Counted from the stretch's first letter, positions 53,300 to 62,417 are shown. The stretch: 64,000 bases of DNA from Aquimarina aggregata (GCF_001632745.1 NZ_LQRT01000024.1:558001-622000); one strand, 5' to 3'. The notes: a model not told the origin generated them from the letters alone. Numbers and translations: made by a program.

Positions 53300-55686
53300 T
53301 ATGTCGACTTAGATATTTTTTTACATGAAATATTTGTGAGTAGTGTAACATATAATACTACAGAAATAGAACTTAACGGCATTAATATAGCTGCAATTAT
53401 TGGAGATAATTGCCCTGTAACAGCAAAAAATAGTCCGATTATGTTATAGATAAAAGATAACACAAAACTTGACTTTATAATTCGAATTCCATTTTTTGAG
53501 ACGGTTAAATACGTAGAGATTTGATCAAATTTAGAGGCATCTAAAATGGCATCGCAAGCGGGCGAAAATACATTTACATTTTCAGAAATGGCAATACCCA
53601 CATTACTTTGTTTAAGAGCTCCTGCATCGTTAAGTCCATCACCAACCATAACAACTTTTTGGTTTTTTTGCTGCAGGGATTTTATGTAGTTAAGTTTGTT
53701 ATTAGGTTTTTGGTTAAAAAGCAAGGTAGTTTCTTCTGGAAGAAACTTTGTGAGATACTCTTTTTCACCATCATTATCACCTGATAAAATTGTTAATTCA
53801 TAATCTTTGGATAAAGCTTCAAATATAGACTGTACACCATTTCTATATTGATTATGAAAACTATAATGCCCTTTATACGTATTGTTTGCACTAATATGTA
53901 CACTCGTATTCAATTTTTCTGTAATTGTAGTACCCCCAACAAAATCCGACGATCCTATTTTTATATGGTCTTGATCCAATGTTCCTGAAATACCTTTTCC
54001 TAAATACTCTTGATAATCATCTAAGGTCATGATATCATATTGATCAAGTATGGCATATAGTTTTCGGCTTAAAGGATGGTTAGAGGCTCTTAAGGTATTT
54101 TTAAGCAAAGATTCTTCTTCAGGAGTCAGTGGCATACCGTGATATTGAATAGCTCCTGATGTAGCGGTAGTTATGGTACCGGTCTTATCAAAAATAATAC
54201 TATCGATTTGTGCTAATTGCTCAATAACGTCCGTGTTTTTGAGATAGAATTTATGTTTTCCAAAAATGCGTAGGATATTACCTAAAGCAAAAGGTCTTGC
54301 CAACGCCAATGCACAAGGACAAGCAATAATTAATACAGCTGTAAATACATGTATTGCTTTTGTAGCATCAACAATAATCCAAAATGTAGTTGCCAATATT
54401 GCAATAGATAAAATGACTATTGTAAAATATTTACTTATGGTATCTGTAAGATTTGTAAAGGAAACTGATGCCTTACTTGTAAAGATATCGTTACTCCATA
54501 ATTGCGTTAGATAACTTTGTTCTACAGATTTTATCGCTTCAATCTCTATTGCTGCGTTCATTTGCTTTCCTCCGGCAAAAAGTTTATCACCAGATTGCTT
54601 AACCACAGGTTCTCTTTCGCCTGTTACAAAACTATAATCGATTTGTGCATCACCCTTTATTAAAATGCAATCTACAGGTATGAGTTCTCTATTTCGGATT
54701 AATAACCGATCACCTTTCTTAATATCATATACCTGAATACTCTTTTCTTTTTTGTTGTCTTTACTTATTCTAGTGACGGCAATTGGAAAATAGGATTTAT
54801 AATCTCTTTCGAAGGATAAAAATGAATACGTTCTTTGTTGAAAAAATTTACCTAACAATAAAAAGAAAACAAGTCCGGTAAGACTGTCAAAAAAACCAGT
54901 ACCCCAATCAAAAATAATTTCGATAGTACTTCGCATAAAAAGAGCTAGAATACCTAATGCAATTGGAATATCGATATTTAGTATTCTGGAGCGTAAACCT
55001 TTGTAAGCCGAAATAAAATATTCTTGAGCTGCATAAAATACGACAGGAATTGAGAAGGCAAACATCAACCAACGAAAAGTATGTTTGTAACGCTCTAACC
55101 AAAATTCAGAAACTTCAAAATACTCAGGAAACGATAGAAACATTACGTTTCCAAAGGCAAATCCTGCAATACCTAATTTATAAATCAAACTACGATTTAT
55201 TTGTTGTGCACCAGTCGAATAATCTTCTAAACTAATATAGGGTTCATAACCGATAGTGCTTAATAAAGAAACAACCTCTTTAAGTGAAATGCTTTTATTA
55301 TTAAAAGTGATGCGTACTGTTTTTTTTGGAAAGTTAACTTGAGATACAGATATTTCAGGCTGAAGTTTATGCAGGTTTTCTAAAATCCAAATACACGAGC
55401 TACAATGTATATGAGGGATGTACAAAGTGATTATTTGAGTATTGTCATCGTCAAACTCAATTAGTTTTTCAGCAATAGCAGGAGTATCGAGATAATCGTA
55501 TTTTCCCTCAATTTCTTTAGGAATGGCTCCAGGAGCTGATTGTAAATCATAATAACAGGATAAATCATGATTTGAAAAAATATCATATACAGTCTTACAC
55601 CCATTACAACAGAATGTTTTTTGATCATAGTTAATACTGTTTTTATCGCAATCATTTCCACAATGGAAACATGTGGATTCTACCAT
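53299..55686 (-). CDS. ccoI: Copper-exporting P1B-ATPase CcoI/FixI for cbb3 assembly
   Basis: 795 aa: Cys-rich N-terminus (FHCGNDCD, CCNGC) typical of FixI, HMA domain HCSSCIWILENL, membrane CPCALALARPFALG, DKTGT phosphorylation site, and GDGLNDAGALKQ. FixI-type pumps deliver Cu to the oxidase from the cytoplasm. Own CRP/FNR-type promoter; followed by pdxH. Confidence 0.95.
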   Translation of the reverse strand: MVESTCFHCGNDCDKNSINYDQKTFCCNGCKTVYDIFSNHDLSCYYDLQSAPGAIPKEIEGKYDYLDTPAIAEKLIEFDDDNTQIITLYIPHIHCSSCIWILENLHKLQPEISVSQVNFPKKTVRITFNNKSISLKEVVSLLSTIGYEPYISLEDYSTGAQQINRSLIYKLGIAGFAFGNVMFLSFPEYFEVSEFWLERYKHTFRWLMFAFSIPVVFYAAQEYFISAYKGLRSRILNIDIPIALGILALFMRSTIEIIFDWGTGFFDSLTGLVFFLLLGKFFQQRTYSFLSFERDYKSYFPIAVTRISKDNKKEKSIQVYDIKKGDRLLIRNRELIPVDCILIKGDAQIDYSFVTGEREPVVKQSGDKLFAGGKQMNAAIEIEAIKSVEQSYLTQLWSNDIFTSKASVSFTNLTDTISKYFTIVILSIAILATTFWIIVDATKAIHVFTAVLIIACPCALALARPFALGNILRIFGKHKFYLKNTDVIEQLAQIDSIIFDKTGTITTATSGAIQYHGMPLTPEEESLLKNTLRASNHPLSRKLYAILDQYDIMTLDDYQEYLGKGISGTLDQDHIKIGSSDFVGGTTITEKLNTSVHISANNTYKGHYSFHNQYRNGVQSIFEALSKDYELTILSGDNDGEKEYLTKFLPEETTLLFNQKPNNKLNYIKSLQQKNQKVVMVGDGLNDAGALKQSNVGIAISENVNVFSPACDAILDASKFDQISTYLTVSKNGIRIIKSSFVLSFIYNIIGLFFAVTGQLSPIIAAILMPLSSISVVLYVTLLTNISCKKISKST

Positions 55687-55706
55687 AATCGTCTCATTAA
55701 TTTTTG

Positions 55707-55749
55707 CAAAGTTGTTAAAACACTTTTGGATATAATATGATTAATATCA
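55707..55749 (-). promoter_or_regulatory. CRP/FNR-type promoter of ccoI
   Basis: Box TGATTAATATCA (55738-55749), 23 bases, -7 CAACTTTG (55714 to 55707). Confidence 0.8.
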
Positions 55750-55761
55750 TACTTTCTTGAC

Positions 55762-55804
55762 TGATAAAAATCATAGTTTCTGCATTTGTGTTTATCTAGT
55801 TTTA
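55762..55804 (+). promoter_or_regulatory. CRP/FNR-type promoter of the first cluster Usp gene
   Basis: Box TGATAAAAATCA (55762-55773), 23 bases, -7 TAGTTTTA (55797-55804). Divergent from, and separated by 12 bases from, the ccoI box. Confidence 0.8.
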
Positions 55805-55826
55805 TGATATTCTAAAACAGATAAGA

Positions 55827-56672
55827 ATGAGAAAAATAGTTATTCCTACAGATTTTTCAGAAAATGCTATGAATGCTTTACAGTATGCTGTAGCGCTGTT
55901 TAAATATGAGCGTTGCGACTTTTTTATACTACATGCGTATGCAGATGAGGTATATGATCATAATAGATTAGTTTCTCCAGATGTTTTTGAAGAAGTAAAG
56001 GAAAGCGTTGGTCAAAATTCTGATAAAGAACTTGCTAAGGTTCTTACAAGGTTACATCAAATCTCACCTAATCCCAAGCATAACTACCAGACGATGTCGG
56101 TTTTTGGGACTTTAATAGATGAGGTTAATAGTATTGTAGAGCATGAAAATATAGATATCCTAATCATGGGAACCAGAGGAAAAACAAATGATCGAAATTT
56201 GACCTTTGGCAGTAACACATTACAAGTGCTTAAATATGTAAAATGCCCAGTATTAGGAATACCTGATAGTTGTATATATACGCAACCAAAAAATGTGCTA
56301 TTACCTACAGATTATCAACTGCCTTTTAAGAGAAGAGAACTAAAGTTATTGAATACATTCACCAAGAGCTTTAGGTCTAAAATTCACTTTTTATATGTTT
56401 CGAATTTTGATAAACTCTCTTTACGCCAAGAAGAGAACAAAGCTTTTCTTTTGGCTTCACTTTCAGAAATTGAACATGATGCCTATAGAATACTAGCAAA
56501 AGATATTACAACTGCTATCAATCAATTTGTAAAAGAAAATCGAATTGATTTTTTAGTAATGATAAATTCGAGAAGATCATATCTAGAAAGTCTGCTATAC
56601 CAATCAACAATAGATAAAATAGGATTACATATTAAAATCCCTTTTTTGGTGCTTCAAAATATAGAACGATAA
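55827..56672 (+). CDS. Tandem universal stress protein, cluster copy 1
   Basis: 281 aa, MRKIVIPTDFSENAMN. First Usp domain with MGTRGKTNDRNLTFGSNT (G2xG9xGS, a divergent insert); second domain lacks the motif, ending KIPFLVLQNIER. First of three genes (copies 1-3) with gaps of 28 and 23 bases, read from one CRP/FNR-type promoter. Confidence 0.9.
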   Translation: MRKIVIPTDFSENAMNALQYAVALFKYERCDFFILHAYADEVYDHNRLVSPDVFEEVKESVGQNSDKELAKVLTRLHQISPNPKHNYQTMSVFGTLIDEVNSIVEHENIDILIMGTRGKTNDRNLTFGSNTLQVLKYVKCPVLGIPDSCIYTQPKNVLLPTDYQLPFKRRELKLLNTFTKSFRSKIHFLYVSNFDKLSLRQEENKAFLLASLSEIEHDAYRILAKDITTAINQFVKENRIDFLVMINSRRSYLESLLYQSTIDKIGLHIKIPFLVLQNIER

Positions 56673-56700
56673 AAAATAATCATGAAATAAATCTAATAAG

Positions 56701-57552
56701 ATGAAACGTATTTTATTACCCACAGATTTTTCAGAAAATGCATTTAATGCCATTCGATATGCGATGCAATTGTTTAGAGATGATGATACTACTTTTTATC
56801 TGTTAAACACATTTACTCCCGTTTCGTATAATGTGGGATACTTGGTTGAAACCCCAGTACCCTATGATTTTGAGAATATTGCCTTGATGAATTCTAAAAA
56901 ACAAATAGAAGAAACTGAAAAAAGAATTAAAAAGGAATTCAAAAACCCTAGACATAATTTCATTCAATTATCAGCTCTTAATACTTTGGTCGGAGAAATT
57001 AAAGAAGTAGTAGATAAATACATGATCGACTGCATCATAATGGGAACAAAAGGGGCAACAGGAGCAAAAGAAATATTTATAGGAACACATACAATGTACA
57101 CTATAAAAAATGCTAAATGTCCTGTTATAGCGGTTCCTGATGGCTTTGAATACGAAAAACCTAAAGATGTTTTATTTGCTACAGATTATAAAGTTAAACA
57201 GGACAATGCTTTTTTACCTTTTTTAAAAGAAATCTGTGATCGACACCTATGTAGAATGAATATATTAAATGCATATTACGGAGTTGCATTAGAAGAACAT
57301 CAACAAGAAACCAAACAGTTTTTAGATGAGTACTTTAAAAGCAATGCGCATGTATTTCATTTGGCAGAAGGTGTTGATGTGTTAGAAGCAATAGAAGACT
57401 TTCAGGTAAAGTATAAAATCAATTTACTGGTCATGATTCATAACAAACATTCCTTTTTTGAAAACTTACTTTTTAAACCAGTTATTCACCAAATAGCATA
57501 TCATACTAATGTGCCATTTTTAGTGATTCCTTCAAAAAAAAGGATGGAATAA
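56701..57552 (+). CDS. Tandem universal stress protein, cluster copy 2
   Basis: 283 aa, MKRILLPTDFSENAFN. ATP motif MGTKGATGAKEIFIGTHT: Thr replaces Ser after the third Gly. Ends NVPFLVIPSKKRME. No own box upstream; part of the copy 1 transcript. Confidence 0.9.
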   Translation: MKRILLPTDFSENAFNAIRYAMQLFRDDDTTFYLLNTFTPVSYNVGYLVETPVPYDFENIALMNSKKQIEETEKRIKKEFKNPRHNFIQLSALNTLVGEIKEVVDKYMIDCIIMGTKGATGAKEIFIGTHTMYTIKNAKCPVIAVPDGFEYEKPKDVLFATDYKVKQDNAFLPFLKEICDRHLCRMNILNAYYGVALEEHQQETKQFLDEYFKSNAHVFHLAEGVDVLEAIEDFQVKYKINLLVMIHNKHSFFENLLFKPVIHQIAYHTNVPFLVIPSKKRME

Positions 57553-57575
57553 TCGATGATTAAAACTAAGAGCTC

Positions 57576-58424
57576 ATGAAAAGGATATTAATTCCTACTG
57601 ATTTTTCTGATAATTCGTGGAATACAGTGTTGTATGCTATGCAATTGTATAAAGGCACTACTTGTACGTTTTACGTATTACATGCTTATGACCTTAGTTC
57701 TGTACAATTAGCAACAACAATAAGTTCGCAAAGGATAGGATATTTATATGATTCTGTTAGAGTACAATCTCAAGAAGGACTAAAAACAGTCCTTGAAGAT
57801 ATTAAAAATTCTAGGACGGATGCAGCACATAGTTTTGTTACTATTTCTAAACCAGGTTCTTTGGCACATGCGATTCAAGAAGTAATTACTAAAGATTACT
57901 TTGATATGATCGTAATAGGTACAAAAGGTGCTACAGGAGCTAAAGAGATTTTTCTAGGAAGCAATACTCATAATGTTATCAAGAACGTTAATAATTGTCC
58001 GATTTTGGTAATTCCTGAAATGTATACTTTTAAAGGGATTTCTGAAATAGGTTTTGCAACAGATTTTAAAAGAATATATCATAGATCAGAAATAGCTCCT
58101 ATACTACACTTATCAAAATCATATGATGCTACTATAAGAATGATACATATATATGACCAACCAGAATTAGGTAGTATTCAAAGTTATAATTCAAGTTCAC
58201 TAGAGCATTTTTTTAAGAGTGTGAAATATGATTTTCATGTTATTCCGGATTTCTCTACACTTGAGAATGCGGTTGATTTGTTTATAAGTGATTTAAAAAT
58301 TGATATACTTGTGATGATCAATTATGAACATAGTTTTATAAAACGATTATTAAGAGAAGAGGTTATAAAGAAAATAACTTTTCATACTACAATTCCCTTT
58401 TTGATTATTCCTGCCGATACATGA
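57576..58424 (+). CDS. Tandem universal stress protein, cluster copy 3
   Basis: 282 aa, MKRILIPTDFSDNSWN. ATP motif GTKGATGAKEIFLGSNTH. The last bases of the gene enter the CRP/FNR-type box of copy 4 at 58422. Confidence 0.9.
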   Translation: MKRILIPTDFSDNSWNTVLYAMQLYKGTTCTFYVLHAYDLSSVQLATTISSQRIGYLYDSVRVQSQEGLKTVLEDIKNSRTDAAHSFVTISKPGSLAHAIQEVITKDYFDMIVIGTKGATGAKEIFLGSNTHNVIKNVNNCPILVIPEMYTFKGISEIGFATDFKRIYHRSEIAPILHLSKSYDATIRMIHIYDQPELGSIQSYNSSSLEHFFKSVKYDFHVIPDFSTLENAVDLFISDLKIDILVMINYEHSFIKRLLREEVIKKITFHTTIPFLIIPADT

Positions 58425-58464
58425 TAATTATCATAGCATTTTAAACGATTTGCTCATAGTTTTA
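58422..58464 (+). promoter_or_regulatory. CRP/FNR-type promoter of cluster Usp copy 4
   Basis: Box TGATAATTATCA (58422-58433), overlapping the stop codon of copy 3; 23 bases; -7 TAGTTTTA (58457-58464). ATG at 58490 follows 25 bases after the -7. Confidence 0.8.
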
Positions 58465-58489
58465 TAATTCAATATTTAAAACTAAGACT

Positions 58490-58966
58490 ATGAAAAAGAT
58501 ACTAGTACCTACCGATTTTTCGGATAATGCTTATAATGCATTATACTATGCAACGCGCTTATTTAAAAATGAACCGTGCCTGTTTTATATTTTGAATACT
58601 TTAGATACCGACAAAAGTACTTTACTGGGTAAACAAGGTGAACAGTTAGTAAACGAATCAAAAGAAAAATTGATAGAAGTATTTCATTCAATTACGAGAG
58701 ATACCGAGGATTATAAACATTCTTTTGATATTATTTCTACCTCTCAAAAACTAATAACTACAATAGAAAGTATCGTTGCAGAAAAGCAAATCAATCTAAT
58801 TGTAATGGGAACCAAAGGAGCTACCGGTGCAAAGGGCTTTTTTATCGGAAGCAATACATCAAACATAATTCAAAAGATTAAATGTTGTCCAGTTCTTGCT
58901 GTACCCGAAACTTTTAATTTTGAAAGTACAGAAGCCTTTTTTTCTACAAAAAATATGGTGGTTTAA
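58490..58966 (+). CDS. Single-domain universal stress protein, cluster copy 4
   Basis: 158 aa, about half the length of its neighbours. One Usp domain with MGTKGATGAKGFFIGSNT, ending ...LAVPETFNFESTEAFFSTKN, where copies 3 and 5 continue into the linker of the second domain. So it is a truncation product or an independent single-domain form; no frameshifted second domain is visible in the 100 bases that follow. Confidence 0.88.
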   Translation: MKKILVPTDFSDNAYNALYYATRLFKNEPCLFYILNTLDTDKSTLLGKQGEQLVNESKEKLIEVFHSITRDTEDYKHSFDIISTSQKLITTIESIVAEKQINLIVMGTKGATGAKGFFIGSNTSNIIQKIKCCPVLAVPETFNFESTEAFFSTKNMVV

Positions 58967-58996
58967 AACTGTTTAAAACGCTCTAATTAATTTAAA

Positions 58997-59039
58997 TGAG
59001 AATCGTCATAAGGTTCTTGATAGCTAGTAATTAGCTTCT
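58997..59039 (+). promoter_or_regulatory. Weak CRP/FNR-type promoter of cluster Usp copy 5
   Basis: TGAGAATCGTCA (58997-59008), an imperfect box, 23 bases, -7 TAGCTTCT (59032-59039, two mismatches). Position conserved, quality low. Confidence 0.4.
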
Positions 59040-59068
59040 TTCCATATAGGATATAAAATAAGTAAATA

Positions 59069-59917
59069 ATGAAACGAATATTAGTACCTACCGATTTTTC
59101 AAATAATGCATATAGTGCACTTTTTTATGCTACTCAATTATTTCAAGATGAAGCTTGTCATTTTTTTATTCTAAACACTTTTGATGTTGAAACTCCTGTT
59201 TTAACAAGTAGACTAGATAAAACCAAGGGAGAGTTATTATACAAGCGACTTAGTAAAGAATCTAATGAGAAACTAATTGCTGTAAAACATGCAATTGTGA
59301 GAGATACAGAGGACTTTAATCATCATTTTGAGACTATATCTGTATCAAAAAAATTAACAGAAACTGTAAATAAAACAATCAAAAATAAAGATATTGATCT
59401 TGTGGTTATGGGTACCAAAGGAGCTAGCGGGTTAAAAGAAGTTTTTATAGGAAGTAATACAGTTAAAGTGATTCAAAAAATTAAAGACTGTCCTGTGTTA
59501 ATGATTCCGGTAAATTTTGATTTTCAAAAACCTACAGATATAGCCTTTGCAACAGGTTTTAAAACAATCGATAATAAAGCACTGCAACCACTATTAGAAA
59601 TAACCAAATTGTTTGACGCTACAATTAGGGTCATACATATTCATGAAAATGAAAAATTAAACCAAGAGCAAGAAGAAAATTTTAAGATTTTGAAAGGATA
59701 TCTCAACAATCATAAATATAGCATGCATTGGGTATCCAACTTCACAAAAAAATCCGAAATCATAAATGAATTTATTGATAAAATGAATGTTAATATGTTA
59801 GTGATGTTAAAGCACAGACATGGTTTAATAGAAAGTGTTACCCGTGAAGCAGTAGTTAAAAAAATAGGCTTTAAAGCTACGATTCCATTTTTAGTAATTC
59901 CTGCGGTAATGAGCTGA
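59069..59917 (+). CDS. Tandem universal stress protein, cluster copy 5
   Basis: 282 aa, MKRILVPTDFSNNAYS; closest to copy 4 in the first domain (VSKKLTETVN versus TSQKLITTIE). Motif MGTKGASGLKEVFIGSNT. Ends IPFLVIPAVMS; its stop codon lies in the box of copy 6. Confidence 0.9.
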   Translation: MKRILVPTDFSNNAYSALFYATQLFQDEACHFFILNTFDVETPVLTSRLDKTKGELLYKRLSKESNEKLIAVKHAIVRDTEDFNHHFETISVSKKLTETVNKTIKNKDIDLVVMGTKGASGLKEVFIGSNTVKVIQKIKDCPVLMIPVNFDFQKPTDIAFATGFKTIDNKALQPLLEITKLFDATIRVIHIHENEKLNQEQEENFKILKGYLNNHKYSMHWVSNFTKKSEIINEFIDKMNVNMLVMLKHRHGLIESVTREAVVKKIGFKATIPFLVIPAVMS

Positions 59918-59957
59918 TAATTATCATAGTTTTCTCTAGCGGATACATTTATTTTTA
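59915..59957 (+). promoter_or_regulatory. CRP/FNR-type promoter of cluster Usp copy 6
   Basis: Box TGATAATTATCA (59915-59926), which includes the stop codon of copy 5; 23 bases; -7 TATTTTTA (59950-59957). Confidence 0.8.
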
Positions 59958-59984
59958 TATAAATCAATTTAAAAAACCATACAG

Positions 59985-60836
59985 ATGAGAAAGAAAATTT
60001 TATTACCTACAGATTTTTCCAGAAATGCTTGGAATGCTATTACATATGCAATAGAACTTTATAAAAATGAAGATTGTGATTTTTATGTTTTAAATACCTT
60101 TAGTGTTACCGGATATGGTTTAGAAAGTATGATGGTGCCAGAACCAGGTGAAAAATTATATGAAGAGGCAAAAGAAAAATCAGAAAAAGGATTAGGCAAA
60201 ATTCTAGAAAGACTAACATTTAGAGATGATAATCCAAATCATAAATTTTATATGGTTTCTCAATTTAGCTTATTACTAGACGCTATCTTGGATTTGGTCG
60301 AAAAAAGAGATATCGAGATGGTTATCATGGGGACCAAAGGTAATACAGATGCAGCAACCATAGTATATGGTAGCAATACTGTTCTTATCATGGAAAAAGT
60401 AAGAAACTGTCCTGTAATGGCAATACCTCAAGATACATTATATCAGGAACCTAAAGAAATTGTATTTCCCACAGATTATAAAACAAGTTTTAAAAGAAGA
60501 GAGTTACAGCATGTTATAGAAATAGCAAAAATTAGCAATGCAGCAATACGGGTATTATATGTTTCAGATGGAGAACCATTGACCCAAGAACAAGAAAATA
60601 ACAAGAAATTGTTAGAAGAAAACTTTGATACCATACAACACACTTTTCATGTACTACATAATGTTGATGTAAAAGGAGGATTAAGTGCTTTTGTAGAGAG
60701 TAGAGAGAGTGATATGATCACTTTTGTAAACAGAAAGCATAGTTTTTTTGGAAGTATATTTTCAAAACCGATGGTTAAGAATTTAGGATACCACTCTAAA
60801 GTTCCCGTTTTAGCATTACATGATATCAAAAACTAA
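59985..60836 (+). CDS. Tandem universal stress protein, cluster copy 6
   Basis: 283 aa, MRKKILLPTDFSRNAWN. Motif MGTKGNTDAATIVYGSNT (divergent insert). Second domain ends KVPVLALHDIKN. Followed after 11 bases by the eRF1-like gene, so one transcript. Confidence 0.9.
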   Translation: MRKKILLPTDFSRNAWNAITYAIELYKNEDCDFYVLNTFSVTGYGLESMMVPEPGEKLYEEAKEKSEKGLGKILERLTFRDDNPNHKFYMVSQFSLLLDAILDLVEKRDIEMVIMGTKGNTDAATIVYGSNTVLIMEKVRNCPVMAIPQDTLYQEPKEIVFPTDYKTSFKRRELQHVIEIAKISNAAIRVLYVSDGEPLTQEQENNKKLLEENFDTIQHTFHVLHNVDVKGGLSAFVESRESDMITFVNRKHSFFGSIFSKPMVKNLGYHSKVPVLALHDIKN

Positions 60837-60847
60837 AATATAAAAAG

Positions 60848-61267
60848 ATGAAGAATATAGGAATTTGGATAGATAAAGAAAAAGCTCATGTTATCAAAGT
60901 AACCGATAACCAAGAAGAAATGATAACAATACTGTCAGAGATTGATACTTTCAAAATTTCTGGAGGATCCGGAACTCGTTTTAAAGGCGGTCCACAAGAT
61001 GTTGTTCATGATAGTAAGTATTTAGAAAGAGAGAAAAAACAACATAAAGAGTACTTTAAAAAAATAGCACAGCTACTAAAAGAAGCAGATAAAGTTGTGA
61101 TTTTTGGACCTGCAGAAACAGGGCAAAAATTTAATAAAGAACTTAAAGAACACTATGCAGATATTAGTAAAAAAGTAAAAGATGTACTTAGGGCAGATAG
61201 TATGACTGATAACCAAACAAAAGCCCTTATACGAGAGTATTTTAATACAAATAATACGTTTGCCTGA
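60848..61267 (+). CDS. Standalone eRF1/Pelota middle-domain-like protein
   Basis: 139 aa: NIGIWIDKEKAHVIKVTDN, EMITILSEIDTFKISGGSGTRFKGG, then EREKKQHKEYFKKIAQLL and KVVIFGPAETGQKFNKEL. The order of strand, GG-loop with RF, and EFYKKxA-type helix followed by a hydrophobic strand ending in GP matches the middle domain of archaeal/eukaryotic release factors and Pelota. The catalytic GGQ of release factors is absent. Cotranscribed with Usp copy 6, in a regulon with RaiA; this suggests ribosome binding or hibernation (inference). Confidence 0.6.
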   Translation: MKNIGIWIDKEKAHVIKVTDNQEEMITILSEIDTFKISGGSGTRFKGGPQDVVHDSKYLEREKKQHKEYFKKIAQLLKEADKVVIFGPAETGQKFNKELKEHYADISKKVKDVLRADSMTDNQTKALIREYFNTNNTFA

Positions 61268-61363
61268 TCTAGTTGTCAAAAGGATCTTAGTTTGGTAATC
61301 TCACTAGTATCGCATTTTGAATGTTAATTCACATAATTTTTCTTCAGTTTAAAACTAATACTA

Positions 61364-61783
61364 ATGAAATCAACAGCGATTGCATCTCAAAAAGAACTTA
61401 AAAACCTTCATCTTGATAATCTGGATTGGAAATCAAATCTAGAGTTTATAGAATCCGAAGTAAAGTTTATCAATCAATTATTAAACTCGTATGTATTTGA
61501 GCCTACTACTCCTAATCTTTTTGAACGGTTACAAGAGTATAAGATTACTATGAAAACACTAGAAAAAGATATTTCAAAGTTACATCAAGAGATACGAAAA
61601 CATGAAAGCGAATTAGGAGGGATGCTAGAATGTGATACTATTTCTTGTGATAATTATTATTATAAAGATCACCTGATATTACAACAAGATTTTGATGAGT
61701 TTTATCAAAGGTTTAAAAAATTGAAATCTGAAGTTTTTAATTATGCTGGCGGTATACTCAAAAAAAATAAGAAAGACTGTTAG
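61364..61783 (+). CDS. Helical hypothetical protein, paralogue of the 62.4 kb gene
   Basis: 139 aa, nearly all-helical coiled-coil. Opening NLDWKSNLEFIESEVKFINQLL, matching LHWISELKFIKDEQQFLTKL in the later gene, and ending with FDEFYQRFKKLKSEVFN against VYFNHYKELKRTIFN. No family recognised. Confidence 0.7.
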   Translation: MKSTAIASQKELKNLHLDNLDWKSNLEFIESEVKFINQLLNSYVFEPTTPNLFERLQEYKITMKTLEKDISKLHQEIRKHESELGGMLECDTISCDNYYYKDHLILQQDFDEFYQRFKKLKSEVFNYAGGILKKNKKDC

Positions 61784-61795
61784 AGGGCAATAAAC

Positions 61796-61838
61796 TGATA
61801 TTTATCATTTTAAGAAAGCTGTTGTATGTCTAACTTTA
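61796..61838 (+). promoter_or_regulatory. CRP/FNR-type promoter of hsp20
   Basis: Box TGATATTTATCA (61796-61807), 23 bases, -7 TAACTTTA (61831-61838); ATG at 61877. Confidence 0.8.
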
Positions 61839-61876
61839 ATACTCAAAATAATCAATAACATTAAAAACGTAAAAAC

Positions 61877-62320
61877 ATGTCACTAATTAAATTTAACAAG
61901 AACAGATTTCCTTGGTTTAATGACCGAGCATCTAACTGGTTGGGTACCGATGATTTTTTTGCAGATGATTTTTTTGTAAGAGATAGAAGTCTACCTGCAA
62001 TGAACCTAAAAGAAAACGAAGATGCCTTTGAAATCGAACTCGCAGTTCCTGGTTTTTCTAAAAATGATATTGAAGTAACCATGGAAGACGACGTATTGCA
62101 TATTTGTGCAAAAAATAGTAATGAGGAAATAGAAGAAGATAACGGTTATAAGCGTAGAGAGTTTAGCTATAATGAATTTGATCGTAAGTTACAATTACCT
62201 ACTAGTATAAACCGAAATGAGGATGTAAAAGCTAAGTATACCAATGGTATTCTTACTGTAAAACTTTTAAAAACAGAAGAGGCCAAAGAACAACCTAAAA
62301 AAATTATAGAGATTAATTAA
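61877..62320 (+). CDS. Small heat shock protein (Hsp20/alpha-crystallin)
   Basis: 147 aa with PAMNLKENEDAFEIELAVPG, the alpha-crystallin start, KNDIEVTMEDDVLHI, YNEFDRKLQLPTSINRNEDV and NGILTVKLLK. ATP-independent holdase. The conserved alpha-crystallin core is intact with a short C-terminal tail ending PKKIIEIN. Flanked by the paralogous helical proteins. Confidence 0.96.
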   Translation: MSLIKFNKNRFPWFNDRASNWLGTDDFFADDFFVRDRSLPAMNLKENEDAFEIELAVPGFSKNDIEVTMEDDVLHICAKNSNEEIEEDNGYKRREFSYNEFDRKLQLPTSINRNEDVKAKYTNGILTVKLLKTEEAKEQPKKIIEIN

Positions 62321-62331
62321 TTTTAATAGGT

Positions 62332-62371
62332 AAGACAGAGGATAAAAAGGGGCATCATTATCCTCTGTCTT
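62332..62371 (+). terminator. Terminator of hsp20
   Basis: AAGACAGAGGATAA (62332-62345) and TTATCCTCTGTCTT (62358-62371), a perfect 14-bp stem with 12-base loop, but only a short T-run after it. Confidence 0.75.
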
Positions 62372-62417
62372 TATGAAATTGGATGTCTTGTGATTGTAAA
62401 ACTAAAATCTAAAACCG

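Noticed and set aside
58997..59039. Counting the copy 5 Usp promoter as a confident regulon member
   Set aside because: Box and -7 both deviate; kept as weak only.
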